Source: Rivularia sp. MS3 (GTDB taxonomy: Bacteria; Cyanobacteriota; Cyanobacteriia; Cyanobacteriales; Nostocaceae). From it: a stretch of 64,000 nucleotides of DNA. The position numbers were made by a program, and so were the translations under genes. The stretch lies in the NCBI GenBank assembly GCA_019192545.1, contig JAHCMI010000021.1, forward strand, positions 46,461 through 110,460, written 5' to 3'. Below are positions 18,431 to 27,576 of this stretch, in pieces. A model generated the notes under the pieces. The model saw nothing but the letters and a program-made list of their open reading frames with translations. It was not told the DNA's origin and ran no database searches. Each line of letters starts with the position of its first letter. The first letter of the stretch is position 1.

Positions 18431-19715
18431 ATCTAAAATAAAACCCCGTATTTGGATTATTAACCAGTTTGCCAACACACCTGATGTTCCAGGTCATATT
18501 CGTCAATATGAATTCGGTCAATTTTTAGTCCAGCAAGGCTGTGAAGTAGAAGTATTCGCTTCCGACTATAACTTGACTCAGAGAAAATACCGCAAACTGA
18601 AATTTCCTCAACTATGGCAAAAAGAAGACCTAAAGGGCTTAAATTGGCATTGGCTCTATGCTACTTCCTACAAAGTCAATAATTGGCAAAGATATGTCAA
18701 TATGCTCTCTTTCTGCATAACTTTCTTCTTCACAGGACTATTCAGACCCAAGCCAGATTTAATTATTGGTTCATCTCCCCAACTTCTAGCAGCCTTTACC
18801 GCTTGGATAGTAGCAAAACTCCGAGGGTCTAAATTCTATCTAGAAGTGCGCGATTTATGGCCCCAAGTGCTAATTGAATTGGGAGGAAAATCTCCTGATA
18901 GCTTATTAGTGCGCTTGCTAGCAAATATAGAAGGTTTACTTTATAGAAATAGCGATCGCGTAATTGTTCTAGCATCTGGTTCCGTAGACTATGTTAGTAA
19001 ACGAGGAGCTACGCAAGTTAGTTGGCTACCAAATGGCCCCAACACAGAGCAATTCAAAGTTGACTTAACTCCAGAACAAGCTAAGGCTAAATATCAAATA
19101 GATTCAGAGCGAATTTGTTTAATGTATACCGGCGCACACGGTACAGCAAATTCCCTAGAAACTATTGTTGAAGCAGCACGATTGCTAGATAAAAGCGATC
19201 CGCATAAATTCTTAATAATGCTAGTAGGTGATGGCCCAGAAAAGAACGAATTAATTGAACAAGCCAAAGGTATTGAATCTTTAGAATTTAGACCTCCACT
19301 TCCCAAACAGGAAATCCCTCAACTCCTTCAAGCAGCAGATGGCTTAATTATTACTCTCAAAGACATCTCCCTCTTCCGCTATGGAGTTAGTCCTAATAAA
19401 CTTTATGATTACTACGCAGTAGGAAAACCTGCAATTGCAGCAGTTGGTGGTGCAGTTAATCAAGAAGTCGAAGAAAATCAACTTGGCTTTACTGCTGAAC
19501 CAGAAGATTTCCAAAGATTGGCAAATGCCATACTCAAATTAGCAGATACTCCTGCTGAGGAACGAGAGAAAATGGGTAAACGGGGACAAGCCTTGATTGA
19601 TTCAACTTACTCTCGGACAAGAGTAGCCACAAAGCTGTGGAATTTGATTCAAGAAGACTTAGTTAATCAAGAGGAGATAGGAGCAGAGAATAACTCTCCA
19701 TCTAAAATCCAATGA
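18423..19715 (+). CDS. Glycosyltransferase family 4, WbuB-like
   Basis: 430 residues. WIINQFANTPDVPGHIRQYE at the N-terminus and GVSPNKLYDYYAVGKPAIAA at the donor site are characteristic of WbuB/WcaI-type GT4 enzymes, several of which transfer N-acetyl-fucosamine. YLEVRDLWPQVLIELG is another family hallmark. It overlaps the heparinase-like gene by 8 bases and the following SDR by 4 (ATGA). Together with the WbpL- and WbpM-like genes downstream it suggests a 6-deoxy-HexNAc in the repeat unit. Confidence 0.82.
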   Translation: MNKSKIKPRIWIINQFANTPDVPGHIRQYEFGQFLVQQGCEVEVFASDYNLTQRKYRKLKFPQLWQKEDLKGLNWHWLYATSYKVNNWQRYVNMLSFCITFFFTGLFRPKPDLIIGSSPQLLAAFTAWIVAKLRGSKFYLEVRDLWPQVLIELGGKSPDSLLVRLLANIEGLLYRNSDRVIVLASGSVDYVSKRGATQVSWLPNGPNTEQFKVDLTPEQAKAKYQIDSERICLMYTGAHGTANSLETIVEAARLLDKSDPHKFLIMLVGDGPEKNELIEQAKGIESLEFRPPLPKQEIPQLLQAADGLIITLKDISLFRYGVSPNKLYDYYAVGKPAIAAVGGAVNQEVEENQLGFTAEPEDFQRLANAILKLADTPAEEREKMGKRGQALIDSTYSRTRVATKLWNLIQEDLVNQEEIGAENNSPSKIQ

Positions 19716-20581
19716 CTACAAATATTTTACTTACAGGAGCAACCGGATTTACAGGAAGTTTTGTTTGTCAAGAACTCTTGAAACGACGAATTTCCTTCGA
19801 TTGTTTAGTTAGAGCATCTTCTCAAACTCAAAAACTAGAATCTTTGGGACTAAAATTAGTTGAAGCAAATCTTGATGATTTACAGTCCCTCCGTAGAGTA
19901 TTCACTGATTATCAAATCTTAATTAATGTAGCTTCTCTAGGTTTTGGAGCAGCTCCTAAAATAGTCCAAGCCTGTGAAGAGTCAGGTATTAAGCGAGCTG
20001 TTTTTGTCAGTACTACTGCTATTTTTACCAAACTGAACGCCAAAACCAAAGCAGTACGTCAAGCTGCCGAAGCTGTAATTACCAACAGTTCCTTAGACTA
20101 TACCATCTTGCGTCCTACCATGATTTATGGCACCCCGGATGACCGCAACATGGTTCGTTTGCTTCGTTTAATTCGGCGATCGCCAATCATACCCGTGTTA
20201 GGTGATGGGACATCTCTACAGCAACCAGTTCATGTAGAAGACGTGGCTTGGGCTATTTGTGAGGTGCTTAATTCCCCTCAAACCTACCGTCGCGATTATA
20301 ATATTTCAGGTGGACAGGTTTTGAACTATAACGAAGTTATTAAAGTATCTAGTAAAGCGCTGGCAAAGCAAGCCCTAATCTTACATTCACCTAAAAGTTT
20401 ATCTATTAATCTAATTAATATTGCCAATTCTTTAGGAATCAAAACTCCTGTAAGTGCAGAACAAGTTTTGCGCTTGAACGAAGATAAAGTCTTTGATTAT
20501 ACGACTGCTCAAAAAGATTTCAATTACTCCCCCAGACCTTTTACAGAGGGGATTGCTCAAGAAGTCGCTTTATTAAATTAA
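19712..20581 (+). CDS. Atypical/extended SDR, NAD-dependent sugar epimerase or reductase
   Basis: 289 residues. The Rossmann motif TGATGFTGSFV is at the N-terminus; VFVSTTAIFTKLNAKTKAVR stands where extended SDRs carry the active site, with Phe in place of the usual Tyr and Lys retained in TKAVR. The C-terminal PVHVEDVAWAICEVLNS motif is conserved in nucleotide-sugar epimerases/reductases. Coupled by ATGA to the WbuB-like gene. A C4-reductase making UDP-FucNAc/QuiNAc from the WbpM-like product is plausible but unproven. Confidence 0.7.
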   Translation: MTTNILLTGATGFTGSFVCQELLKRRISFDCLVRASSQTQKLESLGLKLVEANLDDLQSLRRVFTDYQILINVASLGFGAAPKIVQACEESGIKRAVFVSTTAIFTKLNAKTKAVRQAAEAVITNSSLDYTILRPTMIYGTPDDRNMVRLLRLIRRSPIIPVLGDGTSLQQPVHVEDVAWAICEVLNSPQTYRRDYNISGGQVLNYNEVIKVSSKALAKQALILHSPKSLSINLINIANSLGIKTPVSAEQVLRLNEDKVFDYTTAQKDFNYSPRPFTEGIAQEVALLN

Positions 20582-20587
20582 AATTAA

Positions 20588-21262
20588 TTGAATGATTCTA
20601 TTTATAGTGAATTTATTGCTACTAGCTTGAAAAGCATCCTCAAACCAAAACTTCCCCTCAAAATAACCGGCATACTTCTACTAATCCTCCTCGGAATCAT
20701 CCCCACAAGAATCGCCCTTGCACTCCATCAATCCCCCAAACCTCAAGCTATCCTAGTACTCAGAGGTAGTAGAGACAGATTAAGATATACCACTAAATTT
20801 GCCCAAACCCATCCAAACTTCGATATCTGGGTTTCCGGTGGCTACAGAAGTTCAAAAGAATTCAAATCAATCAAAAATATTTTCCAAAAATCCGGTATTC
20901 CCGAACAAAAAGTTAACTACGATTTATGCGCTACCGATACAGTAACAAACTTTACCTGTACGGTAGATGATTTTGTCGCTGAGGATATTCAGCATATCTA
21001 TTTAATAACTTCGGATTATCATATGGCAAGGTCTAAAGTAATCGCGACGTTGGTATTAGGCAGTAGAGGTATTGTTATTACTCCCATCGAAGTAGAATCC
21101 AAAGGTATGCCCTCCGAGTCGTGGTTGAGAATTACCCGCGATGGTATTCGTTCGATAATTTGGCTTGCAACAGGACGCTCCGGAGCTAGTTTTAACCCTC
21201 GTCTCAAAGCCCGGAAGGAGAAAGTGAATAATAAAAACAAAAATTTTCTACCCATTCCCTAA
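20588..21262 (+). CDS. YdcF/ElyC-like DUF218 membrane-anchored protein
   Basis: 224 residues. One N-terminal membrane segment (about 25-47), then the DUF218 core: PQAILVLRGSRDRLRY, VSGGYRS, CATDTVTNF and LITSDYHMARSKVI, in which His/Arg of SDYHMAR are conserved. DUF218 proteins such as ElyC and SanA affect envelope polysaccharide and peptidoglycan homeostasis; the biochemical activity is not settled. TTG start, weakly supported, 6 bases after the SDR. The C-terminus is Lys/Asn rich. Confidence 0.75.
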   Translation: MNDSIYSEFIATSLKSILKPKLPLKITGILLLILLGIIPTRIALALHQSPKPQAILVLRGSRDRLRYTTKFAQTHPNFDIWVSGGYRSSKEFKSIKNIFQKSGIPEQKVNYDLCATDTVTNFTCTVDDFVAEDIQHIYLITSDYHMARSKVIATLVLGSRGIVITPIEVESKGMPSESWLRITRDGIRSIIWLATGRSGASFNPRLKARKEKVNNKNKNFLPIP

Positions 21263-21647
21263 TGGATGTAACTTGTTAATTTAAAGCAACAAGTCGTTTA
21301 TCGTATAACCAAAGACTGATTGTAAAATTTCCTAATCTCTTATGTAGCCATACGCTCATAGATTTACAATTAAGGTTTGCTATTATTGAACGCGAATTCT
21401 AAACCTTCACTTATACGGTCAAGGTATCTACTTTTTTAATTAATAATCAGTTTTACTTCTGATTTTTGATTTTTTCGGTGTCTCAATGAAGGTTCGTTGC
21501 ATAGAACGCGGGATGATAATACTTTCAACTTTTATCAAAAAAATAATACTAGTTCTTCTTTGCCATAAATGACTTCATCCCGATACGGGAGCAACGCTGA
21601 GTTTCGCTGTTCCGCTAGCATAACCTCGATTGTGTATATCAACTAAA
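21263..21647 (+). other. Intergenic gap before the WbpM-like gene
   Basis: No gene-like ORF is visible. A 7-bp inverted repeat (ACTTGTT at 21271-21277, AACAAGT at 21288-21294) follows the YdcF-like gene but has no T-tract, so it is only a weak terminator candidate. The rest is AT-rich and likely holds the promoter of the 21648 gene. Confidence 0.4.
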
Positions 21648-23606
21648 ATGGCAAACGCTATAATGAGATTACCCTCTAAACGCTTGTTAAATGGAATATA
21701 TTCTATTTACCGACCGCTATCAAGACGGCAGAAACGCTATTTACTTATTGCTACAGATATATTTTTATTCTGTTTATCTATCTATCTAGCCTTTTTCCTC
21801 CGTTTTGAAACATTATTGCCGTTTTCGGAAATTTCAAAGTATACCGGACTGATTTTTACTTTATTCGTAATCAAATTATTAGCTTTTAGATTTAAAAGAA
21901 TCTATAGTCCAATTATTCGCTACACAGATGTCGAGTTTTTAGGAAACATTCTTCAAGCTGTATTCTTTAGTTCAATAACATCAATTGTCTTAGCTTATTT
22001 TCAGGGATTATGGCCCATCCCTCGCTCTATTTTAATTATCGATGCATTTTTAACTCTATTCTTAGTAATTGGAGTCAGACTATTAATTCGTTCGTGGCTG
22101 CAAAATCTTATAGTCTATACTCAATCCAGCAGATGCCAAGAACGGCTACTTATTTACGGTGCAGGAAGAGCAGGTTATCAACTGGTTAGGGCTTTATTAA
22201 ACGATCCACATTATTGTCCGGTTGCTTTTGTAGATGATAATCAAGAATTACATTGGCAAACTGTTGTTAAGGGACTAAAGGTTTACTCACCCAAGAACAT
22301 ATCCAAATTATGGCATCAAAAGAAATTTGATACCGTAATTTTAGCAATGCCTTCGATTACATCGAAAAACAAGCTTCGGATTATCGAAAAATTACAAGAT
22401 TTATCTATTCCAGTAAAAACAACACCAACCCTAGGAGAAATTCTTTCTGGTAAAGTAGAAATTCAGAAAATTCGGAATATAGACATCACCGAATTGCTAC
22501 AGCGAGAAGAAGTAGCTCCAGATACTAAACTCTTACAAAAGCAGGTCAAGGATAAAGTAGTTCTGGTAACTGGTGCTGGAGGTTCTATTGGTTCGGAATT
22601 ATGTCGTCAAATTGCCATACAGCAACCTAAATGTTTGATACTATACGAACTAAATGAGTTAGCTCTATACAAAATAGACATAGAACTTTCAGAAAATTTT
22701 CCTTATCTTCAGCGCTATGCTTATTTAGGGAATATCATCAATCAAAACTATTTAAAGGCAATCTTAATAAGGCATCAGGTAGAGACAGTTTACCACGCAG
22801 CAGCTTACAAACACGTTCCTTTAGTTGAAGCAAATCCAGCAAGAGGAATTGAAAACAATGTTTTAGGAACTTTAATTACTGCTCGTTGCGCTATAGATTG
22901 TCAGGTGAATAACTTCGTATTAATCTCTACAGATAAAGCAGTACGTCCCACTAACGTAATGGGAGCGAGCAAGCGAGTTGCAGAAATGATAATTCAAGCA
23001 TTAGCAACTCAGCCAAAAATAATTACTCGGTTTGCAATCGTAAGATTTGGTAACGTACTTAATAGTAGCGGTTCGGTTGTACCAAGATTTCGTAACCTGA
23101 TTGCTCAAGGAAAATCAATCACGGTCACTCACAAAGATATTACTCGTTATTTCATGTCCATTCCCGAAGCAGCACGCTTGGTAATGCAAGCGGGAGCAAT
23201 GGCAAAAGGGGGTGAGGTATTCTTACTAGAAATGGGAGAACCAGTCCGAATTTATGATTTGGCAGAGAAAATGATTCGTTTGAGCGGATTAAAGCTCGGA
23301 CATGATATTGATATTGAAATTACCGGTTTGCGACCTGGAGAAAAGCTATACGAAGAATTGTTGATTGAAGGAAAGAACGTTAGACCCACCGAGCATCCCA
23401 AAATATTCTGTGCCCGCGAACATTTTTGGGAATGGGAGATATTAGAATCAGAGTTAGATATTCTATTAGAAAATGCTCGAACAAATAACATAGAAGAACT
23501 ACTTATCGAGCTATGTAGAATTGTTCCAGAATACCAGCCAAAAAACTCTTTGAGTAAAACTAAGGTAGAAATAAACTCCAAAACAGAAATAGTTCCTTTT
23601 AATTAA
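21648..23606 (+). CDS. Membrane-bound nucleotide-sugar 4,6-dehydratase (WbpM/PglF/CapD-like)
   Basis: About 652 residues. Four to five N-terminal membrane helices (about residues 25-150), a CoA-binding-like domain with LLIYGAGRAGYQLVRAL, then the catalytic SDR domain from about residue 300 (VTGAGGSIGSELCRQIA). The active-site stretch STDKAVRPTNVMGASKR carries Met (about residue 438) where soluble SDRs have Tyr, the Ser-Met-Lys arrangement described for WbpM-type enzymes. Predicted to convert UDP-GlcNAc to the 4-keto-6-deoxy sugar. ATG 21648 is chosen; a TTG at 21630 and an ATG at 21663 are alternatives. Confidence 0.88.
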   Translation: MANAIMRLPSKRLLNGIYSIYRPLSRRQKRYLLIATDIFLFCLSIYLAFFLRFETLLPFSEISKYTGLIFTLFVIKLLAFRFKRIYSPIIRYTDVEFLGNILQAVFFSSITSIVLAYFQGLWPIPRSILIIDAFLTLFLVIGVRLLIRSWLQNLIVYTQSSRCQERLLIYGAGRAGYQLVRALLNDPHYCPVAFVDDNQELHWQTVVKGLKVYSPKNISKLWHQKKFDTVILAMPSITSKNKLRIIEKLQDLSIPVKTTPTLGEILSGKVEIQKIRNIDITELLQREEVAPDTKLLQKQVKDKVVLVTGAGGSIGSELCRQIAIQQPKCLILYELNELALYKIDIELSENFPYLQRYAYLGNIINQNYLKAILIRHQVETVYHAAAYKHVPLVEANPARGIENNVLGTLITARCAIDCQVNNFVLISTDKAVRPTNVMGASKRVAEMIIQALATQPKIITRFAIVRFGNVLNSSGSVVPRFRNLIAQGKSITVTHKDITRYFMSIPEAARLVMQAGAMAKGGEVFLLEMGEPVRIYDLAEKMIRLSGLKLGHDIDIEITGLRPGEKLYEELLIEGKNVRPTEHPKIFCAREHFWEWEILESELDILLENARTNNIEELLIELCRIVPEYQPKNSLSKTKVEINSKTEIVPFN

Positions 23607-23985
23607 GATTTCAATTGATATCGGGGTGTATCGAGAGGTTCGTAATAAGGGCTTTAATCCTGAATGTTTCAAAATTAAGTGTTGTTAAATACAGATATGA
23701 ATTTATTTTGGTATCTAACATCATCTTCCTAAATCTCCGAATGCAAAAGGGGACTATTCTTTTTTTTAGTCCATGTAAATGGACTACTGCTATTAGGCTG
23801 GGGTTTGCAACCCTAGTTGGGTGTGCGATACAAATCTGAATTTGTATTTGCTTGTACTTGTATTTATAGAATTATTCACTAGTATAAATACGGTAATTAT
23901 AATTCGCAGTTTTGTTAAGAACTTTATTGCTTTATTCAACAAACAATACTGCTTTTTAGGTATTTATTACTTAACTAACTTAAAT
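23607..23985 (+). other. Intergenic gap with two stem-loops
   Basis: No supported gene. An 8-bp stem with 4-base loop (TAGTCCAT/ATGGACTA, 23767-23786) is followed by a second imperfect stem (CTGGGGTT/AACCCTAG, 23798-23816). Both lie between the dehydratase and the initiating transferase, and could attenuate transcription or be a dispersed repeat. Confidence 0.45.
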
Positions 23986-25077
23986 ATGTTTCTATCTCTA
24001 CAGTCGCTTCTCGAAAGTGGATTTTCTGCGCTATCGCTTAAATCATACTTTGATATAACAAATCCATTCTTGATTTTATTAGCTATTGGATTCTTCGCTA
24101 GTTTAATAACTGTTGGTATCATCAAACAAAATTTAAGCCAGCAGCTAGTTGATATTCCTAACGAAAGAAGCTCTCACACTCAACCAACTCCTAGAGGTGG
24201 AGGTTTAGGTTTTATTGTTGCTTTTGCAATCGCGATTGGATTAAGCCAGTTTTTCTCTCTCTATACATTTAATTCAGAGCAAAATTTACTCTGGCTAAGC
24301 TTAATTCCTCTGGTATTAATCGGAATCATCGATGATTGGAAAGGAGTACCAGCAGGTGTTCGCTATTTAGTGCAATTGCTTACTTCGAGTCTTATAGTTA
24401 TTCAATCCGATGCTTTTCCGTTTCCTATATTGAATCAACTGGGTACAGCGGGAGATATTATATCCATTCTACTAACCATTGTAGGTATAACTGCCATAAT
24501 TAACTTTTATAATTTTATGGATGGTTTAGATGGTCTAGTTGCTGGAGTTACAGCGATACAATTGGCTTTTCTCGCGATATGGTTTAATCAACCTCTAAAT
24601 TGGTTAGTCATTGCAGTATTAATTGGTTTCCTCTATTGGAATTGGTCACCAGCCAAAATATTTATGGGTGATGCTGGTAGTACTTTCTTAGGTGCAGTTA
24701 TTGCAATTGCTTTACTAAATAACACTAATCATCCTGCTTATATTTGGTCGGGATTAACAATTACCTTACCTTTAGTCGGGGATGCTATTTATACGATTAT
24801 TTGTCGTTTGATACGTGGAGAAAATATTTTTAAAGCTCATCGTACTCATTTATATCAAAGACTGCAACAATCTGGTTGGTCACATGCTCAAGTTGCTACG
24901 ACCTATATAGTTTTTACTCTATTTATTGCTAATCTAAACAGTCTTCTGGGAGAAACAGGAGCTTGGATTAGTTTAGCTTCGGTAATAGCTGCGATTTTCT
25001 CTGGAGAAGCATATTTAAATCGACAACAGTTTAAAGGTCAGAAAACAGAGGTTAAAGGTCAAAGTTTAGAAGTTTAA
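23986..25077 (+). CDS. MraY-like initiating sugar-phosphate transferase (WbpL/WecA family)
   Basis: 363 residues with about 10-11 membrane helices; transfers a HexNAc-1-phosphate from UDP-sugar to undecaprenyl phosphate to start the repeat unit. QQLVDIPNERSSHTQPTPRG is the cytoplasmic motif typical of WbpL/WbcO. NFYNFMDGLDGLVAG and FMGDAGSTFLG carry the metal-binding Asp residues, and HRTHLYQRL is the HxH-type loop. ATG 23986 is chosen; an upstream TGT-rich extension in the same frame is not family-like. The C-terminal tail KGQKTEVKGQSLEV is encoded by GGTTAAA-type heptamers. Confidence 0.85.
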   Translation: MFLSLQSLLESGFSALSLKSYFDITNPFLILLAIGFFASLITVGIIKQNLSQQLVDIPNERSSHTQPTPRGGGLGFIVAFAIAIGLSQFFSLYTFNSEQNLLWLSLIPLVLIGIIDDWKGVPAGVRYLVQLLTSSLIVIQSDAFPFPILNQLGTAGDIISILLTIVGITAIINFYNFMDGLDGLVAGVTAIQLAFLAIWFNQPLNWLVIAVLIGFLYWNWSPAKIFMGDAGSTFLGAVIAIALLNNTNHPAYIWSGLTITLPLVGDAIYTIICRLIRGENIFKAHRTHLYQRLQQSGWSHAQVATTYIVFTLFIANLNSLLGETGAWISLASVIAAIFSGEAYLNRQQFKGQKTEVKGQSLEV

Positions 25078-25100
25078 CTTTGGTAAATAGGAATAAAAAA

Positions 25101-25691
25101 ATGGAAATTTATTTATACGGTTGTGGCGGACACGCTAAAGTAATACTTGACATATTCGATCAACAGGGAAAATCAATCAAAGCTTTAATAGACGACAATC
25201 CACCATCAACAGCAAATCAAATTCATGGAGTTCCAATTTATCGAGCTTCTGAAGCTTTATCTAACATCAGTATAGAAAACAGTAAATGGATTATTGCGAT
25301 TGGAAACAATCGTGTTCGTAAACAAATTGCACTTAAATTTGAAAATCAAGGATATTCATTTACAACCGCGATTCATCCATCAGCAAAAATTGCTTTAGGT
25401 GTAGAAATTTCACCAGGAACAGTAGTAATGGCAAACAGCGTAATTAATACCGACACTAAAATAGGCACTCATGCAATTATAAATACAGGCTCATTGATTG
25501 ACCACGATTGTCATATCGGAGACTATACCCATATTTCTCCCGGTTGTACTTTATGCGGTCATGTTAAAGTCGGTAAAAACGTATTGTTAGGAGCAAATAC
25601 CACGGTATCTCCCTGTTTGGAAATTGGTAATGAGATGAATTGTCAGCCCGGTTCGATAATAACAAAATCTTTATCTTCTATTAGTATTTAG
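25101..25691 (+). CDS. PglD/NeuD-family sugar O- or N-acetyltransferase
   Basis: 196 residues. N-terminal PglD-like domain (YLYGCGGHAKVILDIF) and a C-terminal left-handed beta-helix of hexapeptide repeats (VEISPGTVVMANSVINTDTK, IGDYTHISPGC, VGKNVLLGANTTV). The catalytic His of the family lies in GSLIDHDCHIG. It acetylates a UDP-amino sugar (PglD) or a nonulosonate (NeuD). ATG 25101 with AGGA about 9 bases upstream is preferred over an upstream TTG. As the last gene of the glycan locus it could modify either the 4-amino sugar or the Pse residue. Confidence 0.82.
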   Translation: MEIYLYGCGGHAKVILDIFDQQGKSIKALIDDNPPSTANQIHGVPIYRASEALSNISIENSKWIIAIGNNRVRKQIALKFENQGYSFTTAIHPSAKIALGVEISPGTVVMANSVINTDTKIGTHAIINTGSLIDHDCHIGDYTHISPGCTLCGHVKVGKNVLLGANTTVSPCLEIGNEMNCQPGSIITKSLSSISI

Positions 25692-25830
25692 AGAATTAAC
25701 AAAGTAAAAATTAATATGAATATAGATTGCTTGAGAAAAATATTCTTTAAAAGGTCTGCATAATAAAACAAACGCGCCAAATCTTCCCTTCATCCGCTAA
25801 CCTATAATTAGTCGGTAAAAAAAGGTTCGT

Positions 25831-25989
25831 ATGTACCAAACAGACCCACCACCTCCTAAAGAAGTACTCCCCACGATGTACGATCTTCCTAGTGAAGACT
25901 TAGAGGAACCTGGTTTGCCCGATCAATTTCACATTTGGCAACCCCGTTTGTTGGAAGATACCTTTTTACTCTTAACTCCTAACTCTTAA
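25831..25989 (+). pseudogene. 5' remnant of a Uma2/DUF820-family endonuclease-like gene
   Basis: A 52-codon ORF starting MYQTDPPPPKEVLPTMYDLP and continuing SEDLEEPGLPDQFH, which is the N-terminus of cyanobacterial Uma2 (DUF820, PD-(D/E)XK nuclease-like) proteins. After WQPRLLEDTF the frame runs into heptamer-like CTTAACTCCTAACTCTTAA and stops, about 150 residues short of the usual length. None of the nuclease core is left. Recognised from family memory, not by search. Confidence 0.7.
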
Positions 25990-26016
25990 CATCTTCCCTT
26001 GCCCAATTCCCAATTC

Positions 26017-27132
26017 TCAACTCATTTGTTGCAATACTTCCCGAATCACATCAGACGGAACTTCATCGGTAATAATCACCGCACCAATCTGCGTTGGTAA
26101 TATAAACCGCACTTTACCGGCTTTGACTTTCTTGTCGAGTTGCAAAGACTTTATTATCTCTTCTATATCCAAACCTGCGGGTAATTTTGTCGGTAAACCT
26201 GCTTTTTGAATCAATACATTCTGTCTTTGCACTTCTTCCGGTTTCCACATTCCTAGTTTTGCGGCTATTTCTCCTGCTGCTACCATGCCAATTCCAACCG
26301 CTTCACCGTGATTAACTACGCTGTATCCCGTCAAGCTTTCAACTGCATGAGCTATTGTATGCCCGTAGTTCAAAATTGCTCGTAATCCGGCTTCTTTTTC
26401 ATCTTTACTAACTACATCGGCTTTGGCTTGACAGGAGCGCGTTAATATGTAGTCAATCAAAGTTTTATTTTCACCAGAACAATCGGCTGTTAAATATTTC
26501 ATTTGGTCGAGATTTTCGCATTTTTCCATCTCTGCAAACAAATCTGCGTCCCAAATTACGCCGTATTTAATCACTTCTGCCATTCCAGCGCGTAATTCTC
26601 TTTCTGGCAAAGTTTTAAGTACATTTGGGTCAATTAATACTAATTGCGGTTGATGAAAGGCACCAATCAAGTTTTTTCCCTGGGGGTGATTGACACCAGT
26701 TTTACCGCCCACCGAAGCATCAACCATTGCTAAAAGTGAAGTCGGTACCTGAACAAACTTGATTCCCCGCAGCCAACTCGCCGCAGCAAAACCCGTCATA
26801 TCTCCTATTACGCCGCCTCCCAGAGCTACCATAGTAGAAGAACGTTCTACGCGATTTTCCAGAGCCGTATCGTATATTTTTTGCAGAGAATCTAAATTTT
26901 TATATTTTTCGCCATCGGGTAAGATGCAGCGACAAACATCAAAACCAGCATTTTCTAGGGAACTTAGAGCTAATTCCCCGTAATGTTCAAAAACAGTGGA
27001 ATTAGAAACTAATAAAACTTTCTTGCCTAACTGCAAATTATTCATGTAATTGCCCAGTTTATCCAAACTAGATGGTGCAATGGCAATTTCATAAGAAGAC
27101 AGTGGAAGATTTACTTTAATCGCAGAAGACAT
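26017..27132 (-). CDS. aroB: 3-dehydroquinate synthase
   Basis: Second step of the shikimate pathway, DAHP to 3-dehydroquinate, NAD and Zn dependent, cytoplasmic. 371 residues. [40 protein letters not shown] and the metal-ligand helices AEVIKYGVI and [13 protein letters not shown] are all present in order. It is transcribed opposite to the glycan locus. The upstream region is only weakly Shine-Dalgarno-like. Confidence 0.95.
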   Translation of the reverse strand: MSSAIKVNLPLSSYEIAIAPSSLDKLGNYMNNLQLGKKVLLVSNSTVFEHYGELALSSLENAGFDVCRCILPDGEKYKNLDSLQKIYDTALENRVERSSTMVALGGGVIGDMTGFAAASWLRGIKFVQVPTSLLAMVDASVGGKTGVNHPQGKNLIGAFHQPQLVLIDPNVLKTLPERELRAGMAEVIKYGVIWDADLFAEMEKCENLDQMKYLTADCSGENKTLIDYILTRSCQAKADVVSKDEKEAGLRAILNYGHTIAHAVESLTGYSVVNHGEAVGIGMVAAGEIAAKLGMWKPEEVQRQNVLIQKAGLPTKLPAGLDIEEIIKSLQLDKKVKAGKVRFILPTQIGAVIITDEVPSDVIREVLQQMS

Positions 27133-27353
27133 TTTTCAAACCCATAACAAGCCCCCGTGGTGTATTGTATCGTAATTTAATGTATTAGGGCATAGGGGAT
27201 TGGGCATGGGGCATGGGCAAACAAGGAGACAAGGAGAGAGGGAAGAGGGGGTAGAAATAATTAATAACTACTGTTCACTGTTCACTGTTCACTGGTCACG
27301 AACTAATGCTTCAATATATTTATAGATAATTGAACGATTGTGGAGAAAAGTAA
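27133..27353. repeat. Repeat-rich gap with TTCACTG heptamers
   Basis: Between aroB and petL lie GGGCATG/GGGGATT heptamer-like copies (about 27187-27218), a purine-rich stretch, and four tandem TTCACTG units at 27270-27298. The petL promoter must lie in or upstream of this repeat block. Confidence 0.6.
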
Positions 27354-27449
27354 ATGTTAGCTATTGTTTCGTATATTGGTTTCTTGGTTGTGTTTATCGG
27401 CATCGCTGCTGGTTTACTCTTCGGTTTACGTGCAGCTAAGATTCTGTAA
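27354..27449 (+). CDS. petL: Cytochrome b6f complex subunit PetL
   Basis: A 31-residue single-span membrane protein: [20 protein letters not shown] followed by [11 protein letters not shown]. This matches cyanobacterial PetL, a small subunit that stabilises the thylakoid cytochrome b6f complex between the photosystems. The start is supported by GGAG at 27342-27345, 8 bases upstream. It stands alone between aroB and bioB, with a heptamer array upstream and a GGGCATGGG-type repeat downstream. Confidence 0.9.
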   Translation: MLAIVSYIGFLVVFIGIAAGLLFGLRAAKIL

Positions 27450-27576
27450 TTTAGGGAATGGGGCATTGGGCATGGGACATTGGTAATAAGTAGTAGGAGC
27501 ATCTTGCTTCCTATTTTCCCCTTCTCCTCTTGTCTCCCCATCCCCTTACCTCAAAATCTCTCTACCTTATAAAACA

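Noticed and set aside
23615..23839. 74-codon ORF between the WbpM-like and WbpL-like genes
   Set aside because: It spans two stem-loops, has no Shine-Dalgarno site and shows no protein-like pattern; treated as intergenic.
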